Below, one piece after another: positions 46,253 to 55,049 of a stretch of 64,000 nucleotides of DNA (position 1 is its first letter; each line of letters opens with the position of its first letter). The translations under genes and the position numbers were made by a program. The stretch is taken from contig JANQQQ010000039.1 in the NCBI GenBank assembly GCA_028284935.1, forward strand, positions 434,001 to 498,000. The letters run 5' to 3'. The stretch is from Croceivirga sp. (GTDB taxonomy: Bacteria > Bacteroidota > Bacteroidia > Flavobacteriales > Flavobacteriaceae). Under the pieces are notes generated by a model, which saw nothing but the letters and a program-made list of their open reading frames with translations, was not told where the DNA came from and made no database searches.

Positions 46253-47830
46253 ATGAACAAGAGACGATTCGTTCTTCTGGTCATTTTGATGAGCCTCTCG
46301 CTTGTTGGTATTATTTCTGTTCAAGTATATTGGATTCAAAAATCGGTAGACGACAAGCAAGAGCAGTTTTCAAATACGGTCGAGGATGTATTGGATAAGG
46401 TAGCTGATAGGGTTGAAAGTAGGGAGCGAAAAGACTACATGGACCGTTTGGCAGAATTGGTAGATAGCGTCGAACAACCTCAATCCGCACATTTACGCAA
46501 TATTTTTTATGTAGACCGAGATTTGAATTCTGATGAAATCAGGTTTTATTCCCATGGTATATTGGAGGAAAGCTATGATATCTCATCCATGTTCTTTGAC
46601 AATACTTTTGATGATTCAACAACGATAAAAAACTTCACCAGTAGGCGCACATCGGCCATATACAAAGAGGATTTCGGTCTGGATGGTAAGCGCTATGCGT
46701 TGACGCCCATTCAAAGGGTTGAAAAAATAGGCGGGCTTTCTTCCATTGAAAAGGCAGCTTATGAAGACGTTTTTATGGATGCCGCTAAAAGGGTACCTAT
46801 TCATGAACGCGTTTCCAGACAGGAGATTGAACTTTTGCTGAACAGGGAGCTGGAGAACCGGGGTGTGAATATCGACTATGAATATGGAATTTATAGCCGC
46901 GGTTTTCCTACTAAGGTAAAATCGAAAAGGTTTCGATTTGATAGGGGAACTATTTACGAGGCCCCTATTTTTCGTGATAGCGAAGGACAGACCAACTTTT
47001 CCCTGCTGGTTAATTTTCCCGAAAAGAAGAAGTTTCTGTTAAGCAGTATTATGACAATGGCAATATTATCCTTACTGTTTACCCTAGTCATTGTTATAGC
47101 CTATTCAAGTGCCATTTATCAACTCATCCAACAAAAACAGATTTCTGAAATAAAATCAGACTTTATCAATAACATGACGCATGAGTTTAAAACGCCCATC
47201 GCAACCATAAATCTGGCTGTTGAGGCAATTAGGAATCCAAAATCCATAGATGATAAGGATAAAGTGATGCGCTATTTAGGCATGATTCGGGATGAAAACA
47301 AACGCATGCATGCCCAAGTGGAGAATGTGCTCCGCATTTCGAAACTGGAAAAGAATCAGTTGGACATCAGTAAGGACCGTGTGGATGTCCATGACGTTAT
47401 TGTCGATGCCATGACTCATGTTGAACTCATAGTTCAGGATAGGGCAGGATATATCAATACACATCTTGGTGCCGAGCGATCGGAAGTTTTGGCCAATGAC
47501 GTACATTTTACCAACGTTATTGTAAACATGTTGGATAACGCCATTAAATATTCCCCTGAATCACCCAAAATTGATGTTTTTACGGAAGTTGCAAAAAATT
47601 TCATTGTAATTAAAATACAAGATCAGGGTGCCGGGATGAGCAAGGCGGTCCAAAAAAGAATTTTTGAAAAATTTTACCGGGAACACACCGGAAATATACA
47701 TAATGTAAAGGGCCATGGATTAGGATTGGCTTATGTAAAAAAAATAGTAGATGATCACCAAGGTGAGATTTTTGTGGAAAGTGAAAAAGGAAAAGGCAGC
47801 ACCTTCTACATCAAATTGCCTTTAATTTAA
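46253..47830 (+). CDS. Sensor histidine kinase
   Basis: The 525-residue protein has a membrane helix at residues about 8-28, a large periplasmic sensor region of about 230 residues without a domain I recognise, and a second helix (about 264-287). It then has a HisKA domain with phosphoacceptor His310 (MTHEFKTP) and an HATPase_c domain with N box MLDNAIKYSPE, DQGAGM and GHGLGLAYVKK. I see no clear HAMP domain between helix and HisKA. The signal is unknown. It overlaps nothing, and its response regulator begins 6 bases later, so they form a pair. Confidence 0.95.
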   Translation: MNKRRFVLLVILMSLSLVGIISVQVYWIQKSVDDKQEQFSNTVEDVLDKVADRVESRERKDYMDRLAELVDSVEQPQSAHLRNIFYVDRDLNSDEIRFYSHGILEESYDISSMFFDNTFDDSTTIKNFTSRRTSAIYKEDFGLDGKRYALTPIQRVEKIGGLSSIEKAAYEDVFMDAAKRVPIHERVSRQEIELLLNRELENRGVNIDYEYGIYSRGFPTKVKSKRFRFDRGTIYEAPIFRDSEGQTNFSLLVNFPEKKKFLLSSIMTMAILSLLFTLVIVIAYSSAIYQLIQQKQISEIKSDFINNMTHEFKTPIATINLAVEAIRNPKSIDDKDKVMRYLGMIRDENKRMHAQVENVLRISKLEKNQLDISKDRVDVHDVIVDAMTHVELIVQDRAGYINTHLGAERSEVLANDVHFTNVIVNMLDNAIKYSPESPKIDVFTEVAKNFIVIKIQDQGAGMSKAVQKRIFEKFYREHTGNIHNVKGHGLGLAYVKKIVDDHQGEIFVESEKGKGSTFYIKLPLI

Positions 47831-47836
47831 AAATGT

Positions 47837-48556
47837 ATGGAGACAGAGAATAAAAAAATATTATTGGTTGAGGACGATCCCAATTTTGGGATTGTGCTCA
47901 AGGATTACCTTCAAATGAACGATTTTGACGTTGTTTTGGCCAAGAACGGCATGGAAGGTTTTGAAAAGTTCAAAAAGGACAACTTTGACGTTTGCATTCT
48001 GGATGTTATGATGCCCTACAAGGATGGTTTCACACTTGCCAAGGAGATACGTGAAAAGAACGAAAATGTACCCATCATTTTTCTTACCGCAAAAACGATG
48101 AAAGAAGATGTGCTTAAAGGATATAAGGCAGGTGCGGATGATTATTTGAACAAGCCCTTTGATTCTGAAGTGTTATTGATGAAACTTAAAGCTATACTTC
48201 AAAGAAAGGCATCCAATTCCTTGGCGGATAGCAAACAATTTGAGTTTGAAATTGGTAATTTTCATCTCAATTCCAAGTTACGTTTTTTAAAGTACAAGGA
48301 GGAGGAGCCCATAAAATTATCTCCAAAAGAGAATGAATTGCTGCGCCTCTTGGCTTTGCATGAAAATGACTTAATGCCGAGGGAATTGGCCTTGACCAAG
48401 ATTTGGAGGGATGATAATTATTTTACCTCCAGAAGTATGGATGTCTATATTGCGAAATTGCGAAAGTATTTAAAGCGTGATGACGTGGTTGAAATATTGA
48501 ATATCCACGGCGAAGGCTTCAGATTGGTGGTAAAGACGGAGGGGGAAACCATGTGA
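47837..48556 (+). CDS. OmpR-type response regulator
   Basis: The 239-residue protein has a receiver domain with phosphoacceptor Asp56 (CILDVMMPYKDG), the conserved Thr in FLTAKT and Lys in NKPFDSE, and a winged-helix DNA-binding domain (about 135-235, LSPKENELLRLLALHEND and SRSMDVYIAKLRKYL). It resembles the RprY-like regulators of Bacteroidota. It is the partner of the kinase before it, and a strong terminator ends the operon. Confidence 0.95.
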   Translation: METENKKILLVEDDPNFGIVLKDYLQMNDFDVVLAKNGMEGFEKFKKDNFDVCILDVMMPYKDGFTLAKEIREKNENVPIIFLTAKTMKEDVLKGYKAGADDYLNKPFDSEVLLMKLKAILQRKASNSLADSKQFEFEIGNFHLNSKLRFLKYKEEEPIKLSPKENELLRLLALHENDLMPRELALTKIWRDDNYFTSRSMDVYIAKLRKYLKRDDVVEILNIHGEGFRLVVKTEGETM

Positions 48557-48581
48557 TTTTTCTTGGGAAATAAAACAAAAG

Positions 48582-48606
48582 ACCGCCATCCTATGGCGGT
48601 TTTTTT
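48582..48606 (+). terminator. Intrinsic terminator of the two-component operon
   Basis: ACCGCCAT and ATGGCGGT form a perfect 8-bp stem with a CCT loop, followed by six T and then ATG. It lies 26 bases after the regulator stop. The remaining 90 bases to the gluconokinase stop hold nothing recognisable. Confidence 0.93.
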
Positions 48607-48697
48607 ATGTTTGAAGTATAGATATCACTTCTTTTTTAAAATGAGTATGAGGTAGATGGTTGTACCACCATTTGGGTATGAGGGGAGTTGGTTTAAA

Positions 48698-49186
48698 TTA
48701 AAGCTGGTGCAATATATTTTGAACAATGTTGCTAGGCGTTTCCATTATGGGGGCTACAATGGCGTTCTTGGGTTCTTCCAGGGCATGAAATTGTGATTTT
48801 AATAGTTCCAAAGGCATAAAGTGCCCTTCCCTTTTTTCCATCCTGGATTTCACCTCTTGAAAACTCCCCTTTAAATAAACAAAGTGCAAATCTTCTTCAA
48901 TCCCTTCTTTTAAGATCCTCCTGTAGGATTTCTTTAATGCCGAACATGCCACAATTGCTCCGGTATTTCTTTTTGAGATAAGAAGTTGATTTAAACCAAT
49001 CAGCCACTCATGTCTGTCTTCGTCATTCAGCGGGTTTCCTGAGGCCATTTTGATAATATTGGTCTCCGGATGGAAATCATCACCGTCAAAAAACGGAAGA
49101 TTCAATTCTTTTGATAACAAGTTACCAATAGTGGTTTTTCCAGTTCCGGAAACTCCCATAATCACAAATAGATTATTCTTTGGCAT
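48698..49186 (-). CDS. gntK: Gluconokinase
   Basis: The 162-residue P-loop kinase has Walker A MGVSGTGKTTIG at residues 9-20, then FFDGDDFHPETN and MASGNPLNDEDRHEWL, which together are specific for GntK-type gluconokinase. It makes 6-phosphogluconate from gluconate. I start at MPKNNLF; the longer frame is inside miaA and has no family support. It overlaps the miaA end by 14 bases. The GntP permease gene lies about 43 kb away, so the pathway genes are not clustered. Confidence 0.92.
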   Translation of the reverse strand: MPKNNLFVIMGVSGTGKTTIGNLLSKELNLPFFDGDDFHPETNIIKMASGNPLNDEDRHEWLIGLNQLLISKRNTGAIVACSALKKSYRRILKEGIEEDLHFVYLKGSFQEVKSRMEKREGHFMPLELLKSQFHALEEPKNAIVAPIMETPSNIVQNILHQL

Positions 49187-50099
49187 TAAACAGGTTTTTA
49201 ATCCTCCCTTCAATTCGCTCAATGAATTCCTTTTCGGGCAGATCATAAGGTATCCATAGGATGTCCATGTTTTTTCTGTACCAGGTCAATTGCCGTTTTG
49301 CAAATCTTCGGGTATTTTTTTTAATCTCTTCGACAGCGCTTTCCATGCTGATTTTCCCTTCAAAATGGTCAAACAACTCCTTGTAGCCCACCGTATTCAA
49401 GGCATTTTGATGCCGGTAGGGATACAACGCCTTGGCTTCCTCAACGAGTCCATTTTCCAGCATGAGGTCAACACGTTTGTTGATTCGGTCATAAATGATT
49501 TCCCTTTGCGCATGCAGTCCCACTAGAACAAATCTAAAATCACGAGCTTTATTTTTTGAACCAAGAAAGGAAGAATAAGGTTTCCCAGAAGCAATACATA
49601 CTTCCAAAGCCCTAATTAGCCGATGGGGGTTTTCCAAATCCACTTGGGAGTAGTATTGGGAATCCAGTGTCTTCAATTGCCCTTGCAATGCCGTCACCCC
49701 TTTCTTATCCAGTATTTTATTTAGTTCTTCCCTAATCTCGGGAGGAACTTGGGGAAAATCATCAAGACCGTAAAGTAGGGCATCCACATAAAGTCCGCTG
49801 CCCCCAACCAAGATGGCGATGTCCTTGTTTTTGAAGCAGGCCTTCAATGCTTGTATGGCCTCCCTCTCAAAGTCTCCTACGGAATAGGTGTCGAAAATAC
49901 TGATGTGATGAATAAAATGGTGCTTGACCGCTTCTAATTCCATGGGAGATGGTACTGCCGTTCCAATTTGCATTTCTTTGAAAAACTGTCGTGAGTCCGC
50001 GGAGAAGATTTCTGTATTAAGGTGAAGGGCCAAGCTTATGGCCCTGCTTGTTTTTCCAATGGCCGTGGGACCTACAATGGCAATCAAAACTTTGGTCAT
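49173..50099 (-). CDS. miaA: tRNA dimethylallyltransferase
   Basis: The 308-residue enzyme adds the dimethylallyl group to A37 of tRNAs that read UNN codons. It has the P-loop IVGPTAIGKTSRAI, then FSADSRQFFKEMQIGTA, GGSGLYVDALLYGLDDFP and the C-terminal KRQLTWYRK. Length is normal. It overlaps the channel gene upstream by 4 bases (ATGA) and the gluconokinase gene downstream by 14. Confidence 0.96.
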   Translation of the reverse strand: MTKVLIAIVGPTAIGKTSRAISLALHLNTEIFSADSRQFFKEMQIGTAVPSPMELEAVKHHFIHHISIFDTYSVGDFEREAIQALKACFKNKDIAILVGGSGLYVDALLYGLDDFPQVPPEIREELNKILDKKGVTALQGQLKTLDSQYYSQVDLENPHRLIRALEVCIASGKPYSSFLGSKNKARDFRFVLVGLHAQREIIYDRINKRVDLMLENGLVEEAKALYPYRHQNALNTVGYKELFDHFEGKISMESAVEEIKKNTRRFAKRQLTWYRKNMDILWIPYDLPEKEFIERIEGRIKNLFNAKE

Positions 50100-50935
50100 G
50101 AAATGATTTCCTCTAACTTCTCACCACATTTTCTGCAGTAAACGGCATCTTCACGGAGCACTTCGGTACCACAATTTTGACAACATCGACCTTCGTCTTG
50201 TTTTATCTTTTCCCTTGCAGAGGCGTATTCCGCAGATACAATTCCGGTGGGTACTGCAATAATTCCATACCCGATAATCATTATGAAAGTTGCCAAGAAT
50301 TGACCTAATCCCGTTTCTGGGGAAATATCCCCATAGCCAACTGTGGTCAAGGTAACAATGGTCCAATACACACTATGTGGTATACTGTTGAAACCATGTT
50401 CCGGTCCCTCAACCAGATACATTACCGTCCCTAGAATGAGGGAAACCACAAGTACGAAAAAGATGAAGATTGAAATCTTCCTTTTACTGGAGTTTAAGGC
50501 CCTAACCAAATTATTGGAGGCCCCAGTATACCTAACCAATTTAAGAATCCTAAATATCCTTAGTAAACGTAAGGCCCTAAACGCCGTAAAGTATTGCGTC
50601 CCAACAAAAAAGAAGGAAAGGTATTTTGGTATAGTGGAAAGCAGGTCCACCATGCCGAAAAAACTGAAAATATAATTTCGGGGCCTTTTTATACAGACGA
50701 TGCGTAAAACATACTCAATGGTAAATAGAATGGTAACCACCCATTCCGAAATATTGAAAAACTCATGATATCTTTCATCGAACCGAGGTACGCTTTCCAG
50801 CATGACCACAATGACACTATATACAATGACAATCAAAAGGATGATATCAAACCACTTACCTGCAGGGGTACGGGTGCCATAGATGACCTCATGAAGGGTG
50901 GCTCTCCAACTTCTATTTGGTTTCTTGTATTTCAA
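50096..50935 (-). CDS. Voltage-gated-type ion channel with C-terminal zinc ribbon
   Basis: The 279-residue protein has six membrane helices in the Kv arrangement. The S4-like segment at about 119-136 has regularly spaced arginines (RALRLLRIFRILKLVR), and the selectivity filter TVGYGD lies at 198-203, so potassium selectivity is expected. A CxxC...CxxC zinc ribbon (Cys252, 255, 267, 270) follows the pore, an uncommon cytoplasmic addition. No ATG is available, so a TTG start is used. It lies 6 bases after the exonuclease gene and overlaps miaA. Confidence 0.9.
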   Translation of the reverse strand: MKYKKPNRSWRATLHEVIYGTRTPAGKWFDIILLIVIVYSVIVVMLESVPRFDERYHEFFNISEWVVTILFTIEYVLRIVCIKRPRNYIFSFFGMVDLLSTIPKYLSFFFVGTQYFTAFRALRLLRIFRILKLVRYTGASNNLVRALNSSKRKISIFIFFVLVVSLILGTVMYLVEGPEHGFNSIPHSVYWTIVTLTTVGYGDISPETGLGQFLATFIMIIGYGIIAVPTGIVSAEYASAREKIKQDEGRCCQNCGTEVLREDAVYCRKCGEKLEEIIS

Positions 50936-50941
50936 AAATGT

Positions 50942-52228
50942 TTACGATTCCAGTTCAACCATTTTAATTTTGTGTTGCCGTAAGTAGGATTCGATGATGA
51001 ATGTGTTGTCCAGATCTTGTTCCATTGGAGTGATTATGGATTCCAAGATAGGAATATTATTGATTTGGTGATTGAGTTCCACATATCCAAAGCCTTGTAA
51101 AGTTCCGTTTTTTACCAAAAAAACACTTTTTTCACCCAACTCCCTTCCTCGGTCCAAGAGCACTACATCCCTATTTTGAAGACTATATTTTCTTTCTATT
51201 TCAGCAATGGTTTTATTAATCTCATCTGGATTGACCAACGATTGGATTTGATGTTCCTCCATCAGTTTATTGATAAAGTTTTTCGAAGCCTTCAAAGATT
51301 GGAAACCGCTTAACCTTCTTGCCTGTCCATTGGACTGTTCCGCCTTCAACTGAAGTTTTCCTTCGGAATTTTTATGGATATACACCCCATGGGTAAATGA
51401 TTGGGACTTTATTTTTTTATTGTACCTCGGCGTATTACTTTTTAATTCGAACCCTTCCTTTAAAATAGCGGCGAGCTTACTTCCTGTGCGTTCAAACGTT
51501 ACTTTTTTTGTCTCTTTTTGAAGTGTCCTTCCCAATTTTCCATCATTAGTGAAGTGTTGGTTGACCTTTTTTTTGATGTTGTTGGTCTTGGCCAGAAAAA
51601 TAATTTCGCCGTCTTTATTGTGCAAGTAATATACACCGGTTTCGGAGGGTAGGCTTTCTACCATATCCAACTGCCTTTCGGTAAGTTCTCCTAGGGTTTC
51701 CGCCCTAATCACTTGTTTCACAATCGATTTACTGGAATCTTTTGCCAATAACAACTTAAAGAGCTTTAATGTGGCCAAGGCATCCCCATTGGCCCTATGT
51801 CGGTCACTTACAGGAAGCCCTAGTGAGCGGACCAGCTTCCCCAAACTGTGGGATTCTGCCTCCGGCAGCAATTTTTTGGAGAGGTCTACCGTGCAAAGGG
51901 TCTTTCGCTCAAAATTGTATCCCAGCCTTCGAAACTCCGTACGTAGAATACGGTAGTCAAATTGTGCATTATGGGCCACTAAAACGGTATCTTGGGTTAT
52001 TTCTATGATTCTTTTGGCCACTTCGTGAAATTTTGGGGCCGAACGCAGCATCTTGTTATTGATTCCCGTGAGTTTTACCACAAAGGGCTGAATATCCCGT
52101 TCTGGATTTACCAAGCTTATAAACCTGTCCGTCACCCTTTCACCGTCAAAACGATGAATGGCAATTTCCATGATACCTTCCTCATTGTACTTCCCGCCGG
52201 TACTTTCAATGTCTAGAATGGCATACAT
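50942..52228 (-). CDS. DnaQ-like 3'-5' exonuclease with degenerate GIY-YIG domain
   Basis: The 428-residue protein has an N-terminal DEDDh exonuclease domain with Asp6 and Glu8 (LDIEST), Asp91 (HNAQFD) and His144/Asp149 (HRANGD). A GIY-YIG-like domain follows (about 193-270) and then a long C-terminal region. In the GIY-YIG part GVY is kept (198-200), but the YIG motif has become FLA (211-213) and the expected catalytic Arg is Lys221, so nuclease activity may be lost. Related fusions in Bacteroidota are annotated as DNA polymerase III epsilon or exonuclease with UvrC-like part. A DNA repair or proofreading role is inferred. Confidence 0.9.
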   Translation of the reverse strand: MYAILDIESTGGKYNEEGIMEIAIHRFDGERVTDRFISLVNPERDIQPFVVKLTGINNKMLRSAPKFHEVAKRIIEITQDTVLVAHNAQFDYRILRTEFRRLGYNFERKTLCTVDLSKKLLPEAESHSLGKLVRSLGLPVSDRHRANGDALATLKLFKLLLAKDSSKSIVKQVIRAETLGELTERQLDMVESLPSETGVYYLHNKDGEIIFLAKTNNIKKKVNQHFTNDGKLGRTLQKETKKVTFERTGSKLAAILKEGFELKSNTPRYNKKIKSQSFTHGVYIHKNSEGKLQLKAEQSNGQARRLSGFQSLKASKNFINKLMEEHQIQSLVNPDEINKTIAEIERKYSLQNRDVVLLDRGRELGEKSVFLVKNGTLQGFGYVELNHQINNIPILESIITPMEQDLDNTFIIESYLRQHKIKMVELES

Positions 52229-52237
52229 TCATTGATT

Positions 52238-52897
52238 TTAAGAATAATTACGTTCCCCAAAGATACTACTTCCAATACGCACCATAGTACTTCCCTCGGC
52301 AATGGCAATACTATAATCTCCACTCATTCCCATGGAAAGGATTTCTATTCCATCAAGCTTTTTCCGTAGCTTTTCAAAGGTTGTTTTCAGATCTTGGAAT
52401 TCACCTTTGATCAATAGGGTGTTTTCCGTAAAAGTGGCCATGCCCATAAGCCCCTTGATTTTGATGTTTTTAAGCGTGCGGAATTCATTGGAGGAGATCA
52501 ACTCTTCCAACTCTTTGGGATTTAGCCCAAATTTGGTTTCTTCCTTCGCTATATGCATTTGCAAGAGGCAATCAATAACCCTATTATGCTTTTGTGCTTG
52601 TTTATCAATCTCTTTAAGCAGTTTTAGGCTGTCCACCCCATGAATAAGGGAAACGTATTGGGCCATATATTTTACCTTGTTGCGCTGTACATGACCAATC
52701 ATATGCCATTCAATATCCTTGGGAAGTTGCTCCCACTTTTGGGTCATTTCTTGGATTTTGTTCTCCCCAAAAACACGCTGGCCGGCATTGTAAGCTTCCA
52801 TAATGGTTTCAATGGGTTTGGTCTTGGAGACAGCAACCAAAGTAACCCCTTCCGGAAGGGTGGCTATTATTTTTTTTAAATTCTCTTTAATTGACAT
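52238..52897 (-). CDS. YggS family pyridoxal-phosphate homeostasis protein
   Basis: The 219-residue protein is an alanine-racemase-like TIM barrel without the racemase C-terminal domain. The PLP lysine is in LVAVSKTK and the phosphate-binding pattern near the end is SMGMSGDYSIAIAEGSTMVRIGSS (two parts: SMGMSGDY and STMVRIGSSIFG). YggS/PLPBP proteins buffer PLP and influence amino-acid pools. It is in a tight minus-strand run between DUF1015 and the exonuclease gene. Confidence 0.94.
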   Translation of the reverse strand: MSIKENLKKIIATLPEGVTLVAVSKTKPIETIMEAYNAGQRVFGENKIQEMTQKWEQLPKDIEWHMIGHVQRNKVKYMAQYVSLIHGVDSLKLLKEIDKQAQKHNRVIDCLLQMHIAKEETKFGLNPKELEELISSNEFRTLKNIKIKGLMGMATFTENTLLIKGEFQDLKTTFEKLRKKLDGIEILSMGMSGDYSIAIAEGSTMVRIGSSIFGERNYS

Positions 52898-52908
52898 AAG
52901 GCATTGGT

Positions 52909-54144
52909 TTAAATCTCATAAATGGCAAGGCCGCTTCTCAATTTTGGCTCAATGTAAGTGCTTTTTGGAGGCATTACCAAGTGAGCATCTGCAATAGCCT
53001 TTACCTCATCCATAGTGATGGGCACCAAACTAAAACCAACCATAAACTCCCCTTTATCTATGCTATCCTTCATTTTAATAAGGTTGTGCTTACCATAGCC
53101 ATAGGAAATACGTTTGTCATTGCGTAAATCATGAATACCTAAAATGGGTTCTAAAATGGTCTTATAAAGTATTTGTGTGTCCAGTTCACTTAGGGCATTC
53201 GTGAATTGATACCCCTGCTTTCTTAGATAAAGGGAATAAAACTCCCCATCCAAATACATGCCGAAGTGATGTTTTTTAGTAGGTCGGTACAGCCCATCAT
53301 CCCTTTTTTCAATTCTGAAATGGGTGTCCAGTTTTATCAAAAACTCTTCTTTGGCCAGACCATTGAGGTCTTTGACCATTCTATTGAACTCATATATCTT
53401 GATTTCATCCTCTGGAATTAAATAGCTCAAAAAGTAATTATAGGGCTCTTTACCGGTATGTCCTTTATTTCCTTTTTTCAAGTCCTGTGCCAAAAGATGG
53501 GATGAGGCGCTCCTATGGTGCCCGTCGGCAATGTAGACACTTTCGATTGTAGAAAAGGATTGCTGTAATTGTAAAATGGTATCCTTGTGCTTTATTCGCC
53601 ACAATCGATGCCTTTTTTTATCGGGAGTGGTAAAATTATACTCTGGACTTTTAGCGACTTCTTGGGAAATAAGTTCCTTGATTGTAGCATTTTGGGGGTA
53701 GGTAATTAAAACAGGTTCCGCATTAAAGCCCACGGTTTTTAGATAATTGGCAAAAAGCAACTCCCTTTCATGGATGGTGTCCTCGTGCTTTTTGATAACA
53801 TCATTACTGTAATCCAAAACACTTATGGCACAGAAAATGCCCAATGTCTTGAAATCCCCCTTCTCGATTTGATAGAGATAGAAACTTTCAGAATCATCCT
53901 TTATGAAAATCTGTTCTTCCAGAAATTCCAAATACCGGTTTCGAATCAATGTAAACCGTTCCTCCCCAACAATGGTCTTTTGATATTTATACCCAGGATT
54001 AAGGATATGAAGAAAGGAAAACGGATTATATTTTAGGTGATAGTTCCGTTCTTTTTTATCATACTCCTCATAGGAGCGGGAAGCAACGAATGCTACTTTG
54101 TCCTTGGCAGGCCGTATGGCCCGAAATGGTTTTATAATTGCCAT
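52909..54144 (-). CDS. DUF1015 domain-containing protein
   Basis: The 411-residue protein is a single DUF1015 domain: IKPFRAIRPAKDKVAF at the start, YIADGHHRSASSHLLAQ in the centre and VMPPKSTYIEPKLRSGLAIYEI at the end. The ADGHHR motif suggests a catalytic or metal-binding site, but no reaction has been established that I know of. In several lineages it neighbours serine or hydroxy-acid metabolism genes. Here it follows the 3-hydroxyacyl-CoA dehydrogenase gene by 3 bases. Confidence 0.9.
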   Translation of the reverse strand: MAIIKPFRAIRPAKDKVAFVASRSYEEYDKKERNYHLKYNPFSFLHILNPGYKYQKTIVGEERFTLIRNRYLEFLEEQIFIKDDSESFYLYQIEKGDFKTLGIFCAISVLDYSNDVIKKHEDTIHERELLFANYLKTVGFNAEPVLITYPQNATIKELISQEVAKSPEYNFTTPDKKRHRLWRIKHKDTILQLQQSFSTIESVYIADGHHRSASSHLLAQDLKKGNKGHTGKEPYNYFLSYLIPEDEIKIYEFNRMVKDLNGLAKEEFLIKLDTHFRIEKRDDGLYRPTKKHHFGMYLDGEFYSLYLRKQGYQFTNALSELDTQILYKTILEPILGIHDLRNDKRISYGYGKHNLIKMKDSIDKGEFMVGFSLVPITMDEVKAIADAHLVMPPKSTYIEPKLRSGLAIYEI

Positions 54145-54147
54145 ATT

Positions 54148-55035
54148 CTAGGCAAATTGATGGGCTATTTTTTCCGCCTTTTTGGAGACGGAATAATCAT
54201 AAAAGCCTTCCCCGGATTTAACGCCCAATTTTCCCGCGTTGACCATATTGATCAAAAGGGGACAAGGGGCATATTTGGCATTTTTAAAACCATCATACAT
54301 TACGTTCAATATGGATAGGCAAACATCAAGACCAATGAAATCGGCTAGTTGAAGAGGTCCCATGGGGTGGGCCATTCCCAACTTCATGACCGTATCAATT
54401 TCCATAACTCCCCCAACCCCATTGTAGAGGGTTTCAATGGCCTCGTTGATCATGGGCATCAAGATTCTATTGGCGACAAAACCTGGATAATCATTTACTT
54501 CCGTAGGGGTTTTACCAAGCTTGGCCGATAGTTCCATTATGGTTTTAGTTACCTCGTCCGATGTGTTATAACCGCGAATGATCTCGACAAGTTTCATAAT
54601 AGGAACGGGATTCATAAAATGCATACCAATGACCTTTTCTGGGCGTTGGGTCACCGCGGCAATCTGCGTAATGGAAATGGAGGAAGTATTGGTAGCCAAG
54701 ATGGTATTTTCAGGGGAAAAGGCATCAAGCTGTTTGAATATCCCAAGTTTTAACTCCAAATTTTCCGTGGCGGCCTCAACAACTAAATCACAACTTGCTA
54801 TACCATTTTCAAGATGTGTATAGGTGGCTATGTTGTTGAGGGTAGATGATTTCTCTGCTTCCGTGATTCGATCCTTGGCCAACATGCGGTCCAAGTTTTT
54901 GGTAATAGTGGTGATGCCTTTTTTAAGGGATGCCTCTGATATATCCACCAAATTCACTTTATATCCCTTTTGTGCAAAAACATGGGCAATACCATTCCCC
55001 ATGGTTCCTGCGCCGATGACAGCAATGTTCTTCAT
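54148..55035 (-). CDS. 3-hydroxybutyryl-CoA / 3-hydroxyacyl-CoA dehydrogenase
   Basis: The 295-residue protein has the NAD-binding motif VIGAGTMGNGIAHVFAQKG at residues 5-23, the HFMNPVPIMKLVE catalytic segment (His near residue 140) and a C-terminal dimerisation domain with LADFIGLDVCLSI. Single-domain enzymes of this type interconvert 3-hydroxyacyl-CoA and 3-ketoacyl-CoA. It lies in a compact run between an oxidoreductase and DUF1015 genes. Confidence 0.93.
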   Translation of the reverse strand: MKNIAVIGAGTMGNGIAHVFAQKGYKVNLVDISEASLKKGITTITKNLDRMLAKDRITEAEKSSTLNNIATYTHLENGIASCDLVVEAATENLELKLGIFKQLDAFSPENTILATNTSSISITQIAAVTQRPEKVIGMHFMNPVPIMKLVEIIRGYNTSDEVTKTIMELSAKLGKTPTEVNDYPGFVANRILMPMINEAIETLYNGVGGVMEIDTVMKLGMAHPMGPLQLADFIGLDVCLSILNVMYDGFKNAKYAPCPLLINMVNAGKLGVKSGEGFYDYSVSKKAEKIAHQFA

Positions 55036-55049
55036 AGTACTTGGATTGT

